Counted from the stretch's first letter, positions 1 through 12,620 are shown. The stretch: 64,000 nucleotides of DNA from Cryptomeria japonica (GCF_030272615.1 NC_081405.1:569155095-569219094), one strand, 5' to 3'. Notes: generated by a model not told the origin, from the letters alone. A program made the numbers and translations.

Positions 1-1240
1 GGATGTGGAGCAGTGGTGGTGTGATGGGTCCTCCACGGAGAGATAAATCAGGTGGTGCAGGGGCTAGTGGGGGAGCAGGTAGAGATGGGTGTGCAACATC
101 TGGTCAGAGTGGCATTTGAGAGAGCATTTTGTATGCATGTATTTATATGGTCATTTTGGACTATGTCTTGGATGGCTCTTGGTAGCCGATGTTTTGGACT
201 TCATTGTACTCTGATACATGTATATTTTTGGCAATATGATATGATATATGAGGAGATCCCATTTTTGTGAGGATATTCATTTTGATGACATGTATGGATG
301 TTTATGCAGGATGATGATTTTATGATTTTATGCTCAGATGGATACTTTATACTTGCTATATGTATGTGTTTTTATGAGATGATTCCTATATACATGTTTT
401 GATGATTATTTATGCCTACATGATGTCTGTATGAATTTTGTATGACGTAATGCTAACATGTATATGCAGGTTTATATATGTGTGCATGATGTGTTGGTGA
501 TGTAATGCCTTATGTATGTAATGCCCTGAAGATTATGTATGTATAATAAAATGATGATTATGATTTTTTTTGGATTTTTGGATTTGTGATGAGACAAATG
601 ATATGCAATGTTTTTAGGATTTAATGCAGTGAATGAATGATTTATATATGTAAATGCATCTAGATGTTGAATGTAACAAATGTAAAGTACAAAATGTTGA
701 AATGATGATATCTAAATGAATGTATATGGATAATGTATATGAACCTATGTGGAAATAAATGGTTTTATTATGATTCTAAATGATGATGTGAAATGATAAT
801 TTATTGATAATGCAACTCATGAATAACTACACCTTAATGCAATTAAAAAATGAATGTATGTTTGTAAATGAATCCTAAATGAAAAAGCATTAAATGAGTA
901 TAAAAATATACTAAATGGATAAATGAATTCACTTAAGTAATGGATAGATAGATAGATGTATGCAATGATAAATGATGATAAATGATAATAAATGATGATT
1001 GGTAACTTGATACTAAATGAATGCATAGGAATGGCTAATACAATCAAGGACATTTGTATCATATGAATGAATCTAAATGTCATGATTTATGCAATGATGA
1101 AAAATAATATAATAAGACTAATAAGTGATAATGAACTATATGTAATTTTATGCATCTAAATGATATGAAATGCACTTGATGTAAATGCAACTAAATGTAA
1201 TGATGAGGATATGATCATGATAGATGAATGCAAGGTTGTT
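1..1240. repeat. ATG/TGA-rich low-complexity tract
   Basis: This stretch is built from short irregular variants of AAATGAATG, ATGATGATG and TATGTATG, with no conserved reading frame. The few ORFs in it translate to compositionally biased peptides without motifs. It lies downstream of the Gypsy-A integrase in element orientation, so it is probably part of the long 3' non-coding region; Ogre/Tat elements are known to carry tandem repeats there. It could instead be sequence beyond the element, because no 3' LTR edge is visible. Confidence 0.55.
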
Positions 1241-2798
1241 TAGACTTTGCATGATGCACTGATGATGTATCAGAGTACTCTATCATGATTGTATCCAAGA
1301 CCAGCTCAATTTCCACATAAATGCTTATATTTAACTTTGTTCGCACTTGCATACAAAACCATGCATATGAATAATGAATGAGTAAATGGATGGGCGAGAT
1401 GGAATGGAATGCAATATAAATAGATGAGATGGAATGATGATCCATAGTGCTTTATTTTCATCATTGAGCTTAAAAAAATGTTGTAAGAAAATACAAGCAA
1501 CTTGACATAATGATTCAAGATGACCTGAGTAGTTCTTACATGAATTATGATATAGCAAGTTAATACAAGCAACTTGATATAATGGATCAAGTTGACCTGA
1601 GTATTGCTTGTGGAATAGATAAGGATCATCTCCTTTCATGCATGACTTGGAACATCCTCCTTGATCTTTTGTCGATCATATCCTGAGACAAGTTCATACC
1701 ATAATCAGAGATAAACCATCATCAAGTTTGGATGAGGCAGTAGGAACCAAAAATGGAGCATTGTACCTGTAAGCAAACAACATATATAATGAATAAAGAA
1801 TATTGATCCTCAAAAATGGTTCATGCTCATATGGTCGAGGTATACACTGTAGTCAGCAAGCCATAGTGATCTATGACTGTATTTTGCCCATGATCACATA
1901 GTTTAGTGAACTTCCCACGTAGACACCATTAGGACATGCCCTAGTACTTCATTGGAATAATTCACAGAAGATACACAAACAATGTTGTAGGAACCTGATA
2001 TGAATAAATAACCCACAAATCAACCAAGTATTTGATAGCTTAAAAAGAATTTTCTTGTTAAAGAAAAATGTCATCTTGTCTTTGTTTTGGTAAGAAAGGA
2101 TGCATCCTTCTTAAGGCAGTTTGCATTTTTGATGTTGATTGTTTGGTTGATCAGATAAGTGGTCATCATTGGAATTTTTCATAATGTTTGTTTGGTATCT
2201 ACCTTGAAAAACATATGTACAGGGGGTTGCCATGTTTTTTATTGATTTTTTTTTCTGATATTTTTGGATTTTGTGAGATAGTTTTTCAATGTTTTTGGAT
2301 TTTGAGAGACATTATTTTTCCAATGTTTCTGGTATTATGATGATTGTTTTCAATTTTTTTGGATTTTGAGAGACATTTTTGAATGAAGAACTTAGTGAAG
2401 CACAAAACAATGTAGTATCCACTTCCATCAAACTAGATTAAGGGTATTGCCCCTAGTTTAGGCACGACTTCGAAAAAGCGGGATGCAAGATGCATGAAGT
2501 ACTATCCTAGATTACAAATCAATAACTAGCCATGGTTTGGATGAATGGATGAGTGGATGCAATGAACATGATAGCAACAAGTCTGAAAAATAATGGAGCC
2601 ATAGCCTTTACGAGTGGCACCTGTTTGCTAGGTTTTCACCATCGCACTTACCCAAGGTGCCATCGGAGTGGCTGTTCACCATTTGGATGCATGATTTTTC
2701 TTTACTATTTTGAGGTTTTTGTATTTTCTTCAGGTCATTTATCTGAATGTTTTTGGTGTTTTTTCTGATATGCCTGGGAGCCCGATGCTCTGTGCAGC
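1241..2798 (-). other. Gypsy-A 3' non-coding region downstream of pol
   Basis: No conserved protein is seen here. The stretch follows the integrase stop at 2799-2801 in element orientation. It holds the 72-bp-spaced repeat pair at 1491-1608 and three copies of a TTTTTGGATTTTGAGAGACA-like motif at 2261-2280, 2292-2312 and 2356-2376. The ORFs at 2553-2768 (+) and 2608-2922 (-) overlap the pol end and have no family motif, so they are not called. Confidence 0.5.
1491..1608. repeat. Direct repeat pair, 72-bp spacing
   Basis: A unit of about 46 bp beginning ATACAAGCAACTTGA starts at 1491 and again at 1563. The two copies differ at only a few bases and share ATAATG, GATCAAG-like and TGACCTGAGTA blocks. 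A 26-bp unrelated spacer separates them. It lies in the 3' tail of Gypsy-A and may be the remnant of a tandem array. Confidence 0.7.
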
Positions 2799-4771
2799 TT
2801 ATGTATAAAACCGTTTGAGGTGCATGCTGTTGATTGGATCTGCTAGCGGTTCTCCTTTTGAAGTGGCCAACTGGTATTCCCCAAACCCAAATACAGCAAT
2901 GATAACATATGGACCTAGCCAATTTGATTCAAAATTTCCCTGATGTTCTTGATTGGGTTGGTTACAAGGATTTTCTTGAAGAACAAGATCACCTACCTTG
3001 AAGGTATGAGGTCCGACCCGATGATTATAGCTTCTGCTCATGAGCAGCTTTTTGCTTCTCATCAAGTGGCTCTAAGTCCTGAAGATGTGATACTCGGTAT
3101 GATTCATCATCAATGAGATTATGCAAGGAAACCCATAGTGATGGTATTTCATCTTTGATAGGTAAGATAGCTTTGGCTCCATAGACCAGTGAGTAGGGAA
3201 TTGTGCCTGTAGGGGTTCAAATGCTAGTCCAATATGCCCATAGTGCTGGATTCAATTGAATGTGCCAATCATGACCAACATCATTGACTATCTTCTTGAG
3301 GATTCTTAATGTGTTTTTGTTTGATGCTTCGGCTTGACCATTGCCTTGTGGGTAATAGGGAGCGGAAAAATGGTGTTGGATGTGAAACTTGTCACAGAGC
3401 TCACAAACATCCTGATTCTTGAAAGGAAGACCGTTATCTGTGATGATGGACATGGGTACACCATACCGGTAGATGATGTAATTAAGGATGAACGAGGTGA
3501 TCTATTTGTCGATGACTTGGGTAAGTGGAACAGCTTCGATCAACTTTGTGAAGTATTCAGTGGCAGTAATAATGAATTTGTGGTTGTTGGATGAAGATGG
3601 ATGGATTTTACCCACAAGGTCAAGGCCCCATTGACAAAAAGGCCATGATGTTATGATTGGTTGCAATTCCTATACTGGTGCATGTATCAGATCTCCATGA
3701 ACTTGACATTTCTTGCATTTTCGGACAAAGTAATAGGAATCTTTTTCCATAGATGGCCAATAGTATCCAATGCACAAGAGTTTCTTGGCTAGTGATGGAC
3801 CACTTGCATGAGTTCTGCAAATTCCTTCATGTACCTCTTCCAAGGCCTTTGTTATCTCATCCTATTCCAGACATCGAAGGAGAGTACCATCAAGACTGCG
3901 TTGGTATAGGATTTCAACAATAATGGTATATCGAGCAGTTTGGTGAATGAAGGTTTTACATTGGTTATTTGATTGGTTAGGAGGAAGTGTATGATCATGG
4001 AGATAGGTGTAGAACTCACCGTACCTTGGGAATTCAAAACCAATAAGGTGATATATCATCTCAGATTTCAGGATATCATAAGTTGGAATCCAAAGCTATT
4101 CTACCAAGAACTCATAGCGTGTTGAATTTTGTGGAAGATCTAGGAGAGATGCAATAGTAGCCATAGTGTCAGTAGCTCAATTATGATCTCTTGGTATTTT
4201 CTCAAAGGTGATAGTAGTAAATGATGTTTCTAATTTATCCACCATTTGTTTGTACGACATGAGTTTGTCATCCTTGGTCTGATATTCATCTGTTGCTTGT
4301 CGAATGACTAGTTGGGAGTTGCCATATACTTGTAGTTCTTGTAACTTCCATTGTATGGCTAGCTTGAGTCCTGTGATCAAGGCCTCATATTTTGCTATGT
4401 CGTTTGTGCATGCAAATGTGAGCCTATAAGACTTCGAGATGTTGTTACCTTGAGGTGTGATAAACAAAATGCCTGCCCTCGAGCCATGCCTAGTGTATGA
4501 ACCATCAAAGTAAAATTTCCATGGTTGTGCTGCTGTGATCATGAATATCTCTTCATCTGAAAAATTGGAAATGAGATGATGATCGCCTATGAGTGGTGCA
4601 TCAGCCAACTAATCTGCAATAACTTGACCCTTGATAGATTTATGGTCCACATACTCGATGTCAAATTAACTTAGAATCATCACCCATTTGGCAAAGCGGT
4701 CTGTCAATGCTCCTTTGCTGAGTAAGTATTTGAGTGGATCGATCTTTGCAATTAACTGTACTTTATGTGTC
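2799..4771 (-). pseudogene. Gypsy-A pol, C-terminal part: RNase H end, second RNase H, integrase
   Basis: On the minus strand the segment begins with the end of the RT-linked RNase H (4610-4771). A second RNase H follows at 4177-4608, with the catalytic-type start FYFDGSYTRHGSRAG and the KYEALITGL helix. The zinc-binding region around 3620-4060 is split among frames. The integrase core (3217-3453) keeps TDNGLPF and APYYPQGNGQAE. The C-terminal chromo/GPY-type region (2799-3065) has NWLGPYVI and ends in NSMHLKRFYT before a TAA. Integrase inserts the cDNA, and RNase H removes RNA from the hybrid. The piece is separated from its RT by Copia-A, and joining 4771 to 11447 without the insertion and one TSD copy restores the frame. 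Several stops and frameshifts make it a pseudogene. Confidence 0.85.
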
Positions 4772-4776
4772 AATAG
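4772..4776. other. Target-site duplication of Copia-A, left copy (AATAG)
   Basis: AATAG lies immediately before the TG of the left LTR and is repeated exactly at 11442-11446. Five-base duplications are standard for LTR-retrotransposon integration. Confidence 0.9.
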
Positions 4777-5836
4777 TGTTAGGTCCCGGAGACATCTGAG
4801 AGGCGGGGGTGAATCAGTTGTCTAATAAATTCAAACCAAAAACCAATTAACCAACTTAATGCTTAATACTGGTAAACCAGTTAAGTATGCTAGTAGATAG
4901 TGTTAACAATAAATTGCTATACCAGTAAAGATTAATGCATGAAACACAAACATAAAGTCATCCACAACACATAACACCAATATTTGTACGTGGAAACCCT
5001 GTAAGGGGAAAAACCATGGTGGGAAACCTTACCCACAATTAGATGATACTACTGCAGATAGTAAGTGTACATAAATGGGGTCTGCACATGCAGAAAGGCC
5101 AACAGCCTAGAGCTCACTACTCAATCAAAAAATGGGAGTCACACTGACTACAGTTGGATGGTTAAATCCAATATGATTGTACTGCACAAAATAGCATCTT
5201 CATATGCTGGATTCAGTACCGGTGTAATACTGATATGCTTATACAAAAACCTAACTTCACCTTCAAATTATGTCTTCATGTATTCCTCTGCTTGATCTCG
5301 CATATACCTTCACACAAAATTTTTTTGCATTCCACACTTGATCTTACAAATAAGATCTTACATTTATACCATACCCTAAGACCAATTTTAGTAGGTCAGC
5401 TCTACAAGATATTAAAATAAATTTTTTTTACAAACAATATAATATCCGATGCAATAACCGATTAAACATGTCAGCTTAATGCATTTACATCAATAATAAA
5501 CCATCTCCATAGCGTGCCATGCTGATTTGGAAAAGATACACTTGTCGGTGTAACCCTAGATAACCTAGACCTATTTGTCGGTAAAAGCAAATATGCCAAT
5601 ATGAATATACCAATGATTAATTCTTCAAAACAAAGTGTCCACACAATTTCTTTGACATTACCAAGTGTCTTCCATATCATTCCAAATACTGGTGAACATT
5701 ATATCCTGCTGGTGAACCATATACCAGTAACTGTTGCATAGTTTTTTCGCTTGCCGGTGAATGTTGCTGGATCTCCAAAGTGTTTGTTTTCAGTAGGTGT
5801 TGACATCAATGACAAAACCATACCAAAATACCAACA
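4777..5836 (-). repeat. Copia-A 3' LTR
   Basis: It begins TGTTAGGTCC and ends ATACCAACA on the plus strand. It is 1060 bp, the same length as its partner at 10382-11441, and matches it along the whole length with scattered substitutions. The polypurine tract lies at its right edge (5837-5848), which identifies it as the 3' LTR of a minus-strand element. Confidence 0.95.
5362..5368 (-). promoter_or_regulatory. Putative TATA box of Copia-A 3' LTR
   Basis: TATAAAT on the minus strand lies inside the LTR and is conserved at the equivalent place in the partner LTR (10967-10973) and in Copia-B (58475-58481). It is the likely core promoter motif at the U3/R border; start-site position is inferred. 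Confidence 0.5.
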
Positions 5837-6090
5837 ATCTCCCCCTTTGGCATTGATGGCAACACAAGATGGAAAAACCATCAAAGTGCCAAAACAGAAA
5901 TGCCAAATATCAAAAACCAACAATCTCCATTTCTCCCCCTGGGAGCAACATGTGTTTATCCAAAGATTTATTTTGAATACCAAATCTCCTCAAAAGATAA
6001 TGTGTTTTTCCATAGATATCTATCCCCCTTTGACATCAAATGCCAAAGCTACAAAATTCAAGTCCATACAAAAATACCAACTACTCCCCT
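5837..6090 (-). promoter_or_regulatory. Copia-A polypurine tract and extra PPT-like tracts
   Basis: The tract abutting the LTR is AAAGGGGGAGAT on the minus strand (5837-5848), the expected plus-strand DNA primer. Further G-rich tracts of the same type follow upstream in element orientation at 5933-5940, 6024-6031 and, weaker, 6084-6090. The same arrangement recurs in Copia-B, NA-1 and NA-2. The first tract is flanked by an inverted repeat (5797-5811 with 5851-5865, one mismatch) that spans the LTR edge. Confidence 0.8.
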
Positions 6091-6170
6091 CGAGAAGTAG
6101 CTTCCTCATCAAATACCAGAATAAAGATTTGTCTTTTTAATTCTACCGGTTGATTACAATCATCAACTAT

Positions 6171-9100
6171 CTAAGTCTCTACCAGTGGTGTTATGACTCC
6201 AAGATGATCTTTTAGATATTTAAAATTCTCCTTAGGCAAAGGTTTTGTGAAAATATCTGCAAGCTATTCTTTAGTATTCACATAAACCAGTTTTATCTCC
6301 TTTTCTTCAACTTTTTCCATTAGAAAATTCAGTTTGATAGAAACATGTTTTGTTTTAGAATGTAATACCAGATTCTTAGATATATCAATTGCTGCAGTGT
6401 TATCACAATAGATAGTAATAGGTTCCTTGCATTTTAACTTTATGTCTTTCAACATTTGCTTAAGCCATAGTACCTGTGTACAGTTAGTTGCTGCTGCAAC
6501 ATATTCTAATTCTACTATTGATAAAGATGTACAACTCTATTTCTTACTCAACCAAGAAACTAATCTCTTTCCAGGAAAGAATGCTCCTCCAGTGGTGCTC
6601 TTTCTATCATCTACATCTCCTACCCAATTTGCATCTGTGTATGCACATAGGTGAAAATTTTCATCTTTAGGATACCATAATCCAAGATTTGTTGTGCTTT
6701 GTAAGTACCGGAAAATCCTTTTCACTGCTGGTTCATGATTTTCCCTAGGATTACTCTGAATTCTAGAAACAATACATACTGCATTCATAATATCAAGCCT
6801 GGTTTGTGTCAAATACAGTAAACCTCCTATCATATATTTGTATCTAGTTGGATTAACAGGTATAGATTCATCCCTTTGAGATAATTTGTCATTTGTAGTC
6901 ATAGGTGTGCTTATCGGTTTAGAGTTTTCCATCCCAAATTTCTTTAGCAATTCTCTCAAGTACTTGGATTGACTAGAAAATATACCTTTATCAGTCTATG
7001 AAATCTGCAAACCTAAAAAGAATTTTATTTCTCCAATCATATACATTTCAAATTCTTGTTGCATTTTAAGAGAAAATTCCTTACATAATCCATCTTCTCC
7101 TCCAAAGATTATATCATCAACAAATACTTCAATAATCAAGATGTCATCATTAGTTATTTTGTAATATAAATTGCTATCTGCATTTCCTTTAGTAAAACCA
7201 ATCTTCAAAAGATATTTATCCAACCTTGCATACCAAGCTCTTGGGGCTTGTTTCAATCAATACAAAGCTTTTCTTAACCTGCAAACCATATCATTGCCAT
7301 TTGTCAAAGAAAATCCATCAGGTTGTTCAATATATACTTCCTCTTCAAGATCTTCATTCAAAAATGCACATTTAATATCCATTTGATAAACTTTGTAGTC
7401 CTTGTTAGCTGCAAAAGCCAAGAATAATCTAACTGCCTCAATTTTGGCTACCGGTACAAAGGTTTCATTGTAATCAACTCCTTCTTTCTAAGAATATCCC
7501 TTACACACTAGTCTTGCTTTATTCCTGACAACCTTACCATCTTCATTAAGTTTGTTTCTAAATACCCATTTGGTTCCTATTACATTTTTATCTTTAGGTT
7601 GGGGAACTAATGTCCAAGTATTATTTTTCTCAATTTGTCCTAATTGTTCTTCCATAGCTTTAATCCAAAATTTATCTTCACATGCCTCATTGATAGATGA
7701 TGGTTCAATTTGAGAAATAAGACATACCTCTTCATTTGCCAATCTTCCTCTTGTCATAACTCCTTTGAATTTGTTTCCAATTATCTGATCTTCAGAATGA
7801 TTCAATCTTACATACCAGGGTGTCTTAGTTTGTTGTTGTTCTTCAATTACTCTGGAATCCTCTGATGATACCGGAGTAACTAGATCTTCATTCTGTACTG
7901 GTAGATTCAGTATAGTTTCATTTGTCACAATTTCTATTGCCGGTTCAGAGTCTATATACCTTGAAGTTCCTCTAAATTGTTCATCAATCTTTACATTTGT
8001 ACTCTCAACAATTTTCTGCAATCTCTTATTAAAACATCTATATGCCTTGCTCTTAGATGAATAACCAGGAAATATTACTTCATCACTTCTAGGATCAAAT
8101 TTGCCAACATACTCATCTCTTCTAATATAACATTTACTTCCAAAAATTTTGAAATACTTAAGAGTAGGAGTATTACCAAACCATAATTCATGAGGGGTCT
8201 TACCATTTTCACCTTTGATGTGAACTTTGTTGAATGTATAGACAATAGTGCTAACTGCCTCTCTCCAATACACATGTGGTAGATTTTCTTCTGATAACAT
8301 ACTTCTTGCTGCATCCAAGATAGTTTTGTTTTTCCTTTCAACAACTCCATTCTGCTGTGGTGTCCGAGGTGCTAATAACTATCTTTTGATTCCATTCACT
8401 TCACATAATGTATTAAAGTCCTTAGATGTGAATTCTCCTTCTTGATCTGAACTTAAACATTTGATTTTCTTACCGGTTTCATTTTCAAACATTGCTTTGA
8501 ACAGTTTGAACTTTCCAAGTGCTTCTGATTTCTCGCTGAGAAAAGTAACCCAAAAAATTCTAGAATAATCATCAATAATTAGCATGAAATATCTATCACC
8601 TTGTAAGCTTTTAGTTCTAGCTGGAACACATAAATCAGTGTCAATTAAATCAAAAGAATTATTGGATTTTCTGGAATACTTTTGAAACTAGCTCTAACTT
8701 GTTTTCTAAATTGTCATTCCTTACAAATTGTATTCTAAGGTTTCACAATTTTAGGAAGATCTCTAACTGCCTTAGAAGTACTGATTTTTACCATGCAATC
8801 AAAGTTTACATGACATAGTCTCTTATGCCATAACCAACTTCCATCTATATGTGCAATTAAGCATGCCTTTTCACTATTATTCAAATGAAAGATATTGCCT
8901 CTAGTCTTATTACCAGTTGCAATTTCTAAACCAGTTCTATTCATGATTTTGCATTTTCCATTTTTAAATTGTAACTAAAATCCCTTCTCAACTAATTGAC
9001 CAGCACTTAAAAGATTATGCTTTAATCCTTCAACATAGTAGACATTGTCAGTGTTATGCTTACCATCAAGAGATATTGAACCCATACCTTTGATTGAATA

Positions 9101-10325
9101 GGCTTTGTCATCTCCAAATCTTACTAAACCTCCATTGTATTCTTGAAAGTTTAAGAATTTACCTTTGTCTCTAGTCATGTGATGTGAGCATCCTGAGTCA
9201 ATGATCCATTCATCCTTTGTTTCAACTTTAACTGCTAGGGCTTATTCTACTGGTTGAGCAGTAGGTGCTGGTTGATCTTCTATTATAGCAACAAAAAACC
9301 CATCCATTGTCTATTGGATCCTCATCAGAATCATCAGTCACACCTTCATCAGCAATGTAACAAGATTTGTCTTTGTTCTTCTTAAATCTGTATCTCTAAT
9401 ATTCACGATTAGGCTTGTATGTTCTTCTAGCTTCTTCTCTTAGTCTAGCATGTCTATCAGGGCATGTTGAAGCCATATGACCAATCTTATTGTAGTTAAA
9501 ACATTTAAAGGGTGCTTTACCTTCATACTTACTTCCAATTGGACCTTTTGGCATTTTTCTTGCAAATAGTTCTTCAAGCTCTTCAAGCTCTTCATTCTCC
9601 TTTCTGGATTCTTCAAGTTCTCTTGCATAAAAGGCTCTTCAGTCTAATTTGTGAAATGATGGAGCAGATGATGTTGCTACTTTAAAGACTAAATCAGTTT
9701 TTATAGTAGCAACAGGACCAAATTCCTCAATTTCAAAGGCTGAAAGTTTTCCAATTAATGTATCCCTTGTTACTGATGTATTAGGCATTGTTCTCAACTC
9801 ATTTATAGCAGTAACCTTCATTATATATGCTAGTGGCAAACCTCTTAATATTTTTGAAACAATTTCATCCTCACCCAGAGTTCCTCCGCAACATTTAATT
9901 CCCAAAACAATTTCATTTACTCTTTCCATAAAAACAAAAATCCTTTCATCTTCTTCCATTTTCAGATGTTCATACCTGACTCACAAGCTTTCAAGTTTTG
10001 CAATCTTGACTATGGAATCTCCTTCATTCAGTGTTTCCAAATGATCCCAAATAGCTTTAGCAGTAGACCTATCTGATAATCCCATGATTTGTTGATTTGA
10101 TAATGTGCTCAAAAGTGCTTCTCTTGCTTTGCAATCATTTTCTTCATCTTTGGCTAAGGTAGTTGGAGCAGTTTAACCAACAACAGTAGTAGTATAACCA
10201 TTCTTTGTAACTTCCCAGATGTCTTTACCAGTACAATTCAGATGTGTCTCCATTCTGATCTTCCATATTCCATAGTTGGTTCCATCAAGTTTAGGACTGT
10301 CCTTCCTAAAGTAATTTGTAGACAT
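6171..10325 (-). pseudogene. Copia-A gag-pol polyprotein, degenerate
   Basis: The frame starts at ATG 10325 (MSTNYFRKDS) and ends with TAG at 6171-6173, about 1385 codons, matching Copia-B. Domains in order are gag (10325-9540), a CCHC knuckle at 9462-9503 whose second Cys is Tyr (CFNYNKIGH), protease with intact DSG at 9191-9199, GAG-pre-integrase HHCC (8735-8944), integrase core with IIDDYSR (8379-8585), RT with FVDDIIFGG (VDD at 7113-7121), and RNase H ending ADIFTKPLP. The product would form the particle and carry out reverse transcription and integration. Nonsense codons include 9639, 8975, 7488 and 6996. The frame shifts near 9300 and returns near 8600-8730. Several stops are Gln codons in Copia-B. 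This copy cannot make a full polyprotein. Confidence 0.92.
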
Positions 10326-10367
10326 TGGATCTCCTCAAGTTATTAAACTTCTGCAAAAGAGGACTAA

Positions 10368-10379
10368 GCTCTGATACCA
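10368..10379 (-). promoter_or_regulatory. Copia-A primer-binding site
   Basis: The minus strand reads TGGTATCAGAGC two bases inside the 5' LTR. This is the standard plant copia site complementary to the 3' end of initiator tRNA-Met, which primes minus-strand DNA synthesis. Confidence 0.9.
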
Positions 10380-10381
10380 AT

Positions 10382-11441
10382 TGTTAGGTCTCGGAGACAA
10401 CTGAGAGGGGGGGGTGAATTAGTTGTCTAATAAATTCAAACCAAAAACCAATTAACCAACTTAATGCTTAATACCGGTAAACCAGTTAAGTATGTTGGTA
10501 GATAGTGTTAACAATAAATTGCTATACCGGTAAAGATTAATGCATGAAACACAAACATAAAGTCATCCACAACACATAACACCAATATTTGTACGTGTAA
10601 ACCCTACAAGGGGAAAAACCACGGTGGGAAACCTTACCCACAATCAGATGATACTACTGTAGATAGTAAGTGTACATAAATGGGGTCTGCACATGCAAAA
10701 AGGCCAACAGCCTAGAGCTCACTGCTCAATCACAAAATGGGAGTCACACTGACTACAGTTGAATGGTTAAATCCAATATGAATGTACTGCACAAAATAAT
10801 ATCTTCATATGCTAGATTCAGTACTGGTGTAATGTTGATATGCTTATACAAAAACCTAACTTCACCTTCAAATGATGTCTTCGTGTATTCCTCTGCTTGA
10901 TCTCGCATATACCTTCACACAATTTTTTTTCGCATTCCACACTTGATCTTACAAATAAGACCTTACATTTATACCATACCCTAAGACCAATTTTAGTAGG
11001 TCAGCTCTACAAGATATTACAATACAAAAATTTTACAAACAACATAATATCTGATGCAATAACTAATTAAACATGTTGGCTTAATGCATTTACATCAATA
11101 ATAAATCATCTCCATAGCATGCCATGCTGATCTGGAAAAGATAAACCTGCCGGTGTAACCCTAGATAACCTGGACCTATTTGTCGGTAAAAGAAAATATG
11201 CAAATATGAATATACCAATGATTAATTCTTCAAAACAAAGTGTCCACATGATGTCTTCGACATTACCAAGTGTCTTCCATATCATTCCAAATACTGATGA
11301 ACGTTATATCCTGTCGGTGTACCATATACCAGTAACTGTTGCACAGTTTTCTTCCTTGTCGGTGAATGTTGTTCGATCTCCAAAGTGCTTGTTTTCAGTA
11401 GGTGTTGACATCAATGACAAAGCCATACCAAAATACCAACA
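10382..11441 (-). repeat. Copia-A 5' LTR
   Basis: It is 1060 bp with TGTTAGG...ACCAACA ends and lies next to the primer-binding site. Its inner edge carries a C-rich tract (on plus, GAGAGGGGGGGG) shared with the other copia-type LTRs. It holds the promoter of the element and provides R and U5. Confidence 0.95.
10967..10973 (-). promoter_or_regulatory. Putative TATA box of Copia-A 5' LTR
   Basis: TATAAAT on the minus strand is at the same LTR position as the motif at 5362-5368. It probably directs transcription of Copia-A. Confidence 0.5.
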
Positions 11442-11446
11442 AATAG
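11442..11446. other. Target-site duplication of Copia-A, right copy (AATAG)
   Basis: This is an exact copy of 4772-4776, directly after the CA end of the right LTR. The Gypsy-A RNase H frame resumes immediately after it. Confidence 0.9.
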
Positions 11447-12620
11447 ATAGTGCTTCTATTTAGTGGGTGCCAAGATTACTGCTAGGCAAGCTCGCTCAAT
11501 AGGTGTGTAATTGAGTTCATACCCAACCAGTGTACGAGAGATGTAGTAAACAACACACTCATTCCCTTCTGCATTATGTTGTGCCAATAGTACACCCAAT
11601 GTTGTACTTGTTTCTGATATAAAGAGTAATAAAGGCCTACTTAGATTTGGTGGAATCAGAAATGGTGTATTCATGAGATAGTCTTTAAGCATCTGGAATG
11701 CTTGCTGGCATCTGGTATCCCATTGAAAGTGGATGTTCTTGTGTAACAGGTATGTAAAAGGGTGACACTTATCTACCACTTGTGCAATGAATCTTCAGAT
11801 GGATTGTAGGTGCCCTTGTAGTGTCCTTAGCTGATTGATGTTCTTTGGTGGTGGCATATCCATGATTGCCTTGACTTTTGCTGGGTCGACCTCAATACCT
11901 TTTCTCAAGACAATATATCCTAAAAGTTTCCTCGAGGTTACTCCAAAGACACATTTCTTTGGGTTGAGTCGAACATGATACTATTCTAGTCTGTCAAAGA
12001 TTTGCTCTAATATGTCCAAATGACCTTCTCTTGTGAGTGATTTTGCTAGTAAGTCATCAACATAATCTTCCATTATGGTATGCATCATGTCATGGAAGAT
12101 GGTAGTCATTGCTCGTTGATAGGTCGCTCCTGCATTCTTTAGACCAAAAGGCATTACGCTGCAACAGTATGTTCCCCATGGACATGTGAAGGCCATCTTA
12201 TGTTGATCCTCTAGTGCTATCTTTATCTGATTGTACCCTGAAAAGCCATCCATGAGTGAAAGCATGGCATGTCCTGTTGTTAGGTCCACTATTATGTCGA
12301 TGTTTGGTAGGGGGAAGTCATCTTTAGGACATGCCTTGTTCAGATCTCTGAAGTCAGTACAGATATGGATGCCCCCATTTGGTTTGTTGACGGGCACAAT
12401 ATTGGATATCCAATTTGCATAATCAATTGGTCTAATGAAACCAACATTTAGGAGTTTCTTAAGTTCTGCTTTGACTAGTACTGCAATCTGAGGATGCATC
12501 TTGCAAAGCTTTTGCTTGACAGGTTTGGCTCCTTTTGCTATGGTGAGGTGATGCATGACTAAATCAGAATCAAGCCCAGGCATGTCTATGTATGACCATG
12601 TGAAGTTGATCTAACGCTTC
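11447..12620 (-). pseudogene. Gypsy-A pol, middle part: reverse transcriptase and start of RNase H
   Basis: The minus-strand frame from about 12620 carries the RT fingers (KPVKQKLCKMHPQ, VGFIRPIDYA), the CTDFRDLNKACPKDDFPLPN block, MDGFSGYNQI, FGLKNAGATYQRAM and the active-site YVDDLLAKS. RT connection and RNase H follow (FLLYIS-like region, VVYYISRTLVGYELNYTPIE) down to the Copia-A junction. A TAG at 11981-11983 interrupts the frame after the YVDD region; the Gypsy-B homologue has Arg there. RT copies the RNA into DNA. Catalytic residues are present, but the stops and the Copia-A insertion inactivate it. Confidence 0.92.

Larger units (their letters stand above)
4777..11441 (-). mobile_element. 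Copia-A: complete Ty1/copia LTR retrotransposon inserted in Gypsy-A RNase H
   Basis: This is a complete element of 6665 bp with two LTRs of 1060 bp, TG...CA ends and a perfect AATAG duplication. On the minus strand the order is 5' LTR (10382-11441), primer-binding site matching the initiator tRNA-Met type, gag, CCHC, protease, integrase, RT, RNase H, polypurine tract and 3' LTR (4777-5836). Integrase before RT is the Ty1/copia order. It is a sister copy of Copia-B at 58016. The coding region has several nonsense codons and two compensating frameshifts, so this copy is inactive. Confidence 0.95.

Noticed and set aside
52-270. 72-codon plus-strand ORF
   Set aside because: It lies in ATG-rich low-complexity DNA, translates to a Trp/Cys/Phe-biased peptide, and has no homologue or promoter context.
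817-1639. Group of overlapping minus-strand ORFs of 76-107 codons
   Set aside because: They are Ile/Ser/His-biased products of TGA/ATG repeats read in reverse, in several overlapping frames with no conserved motif.
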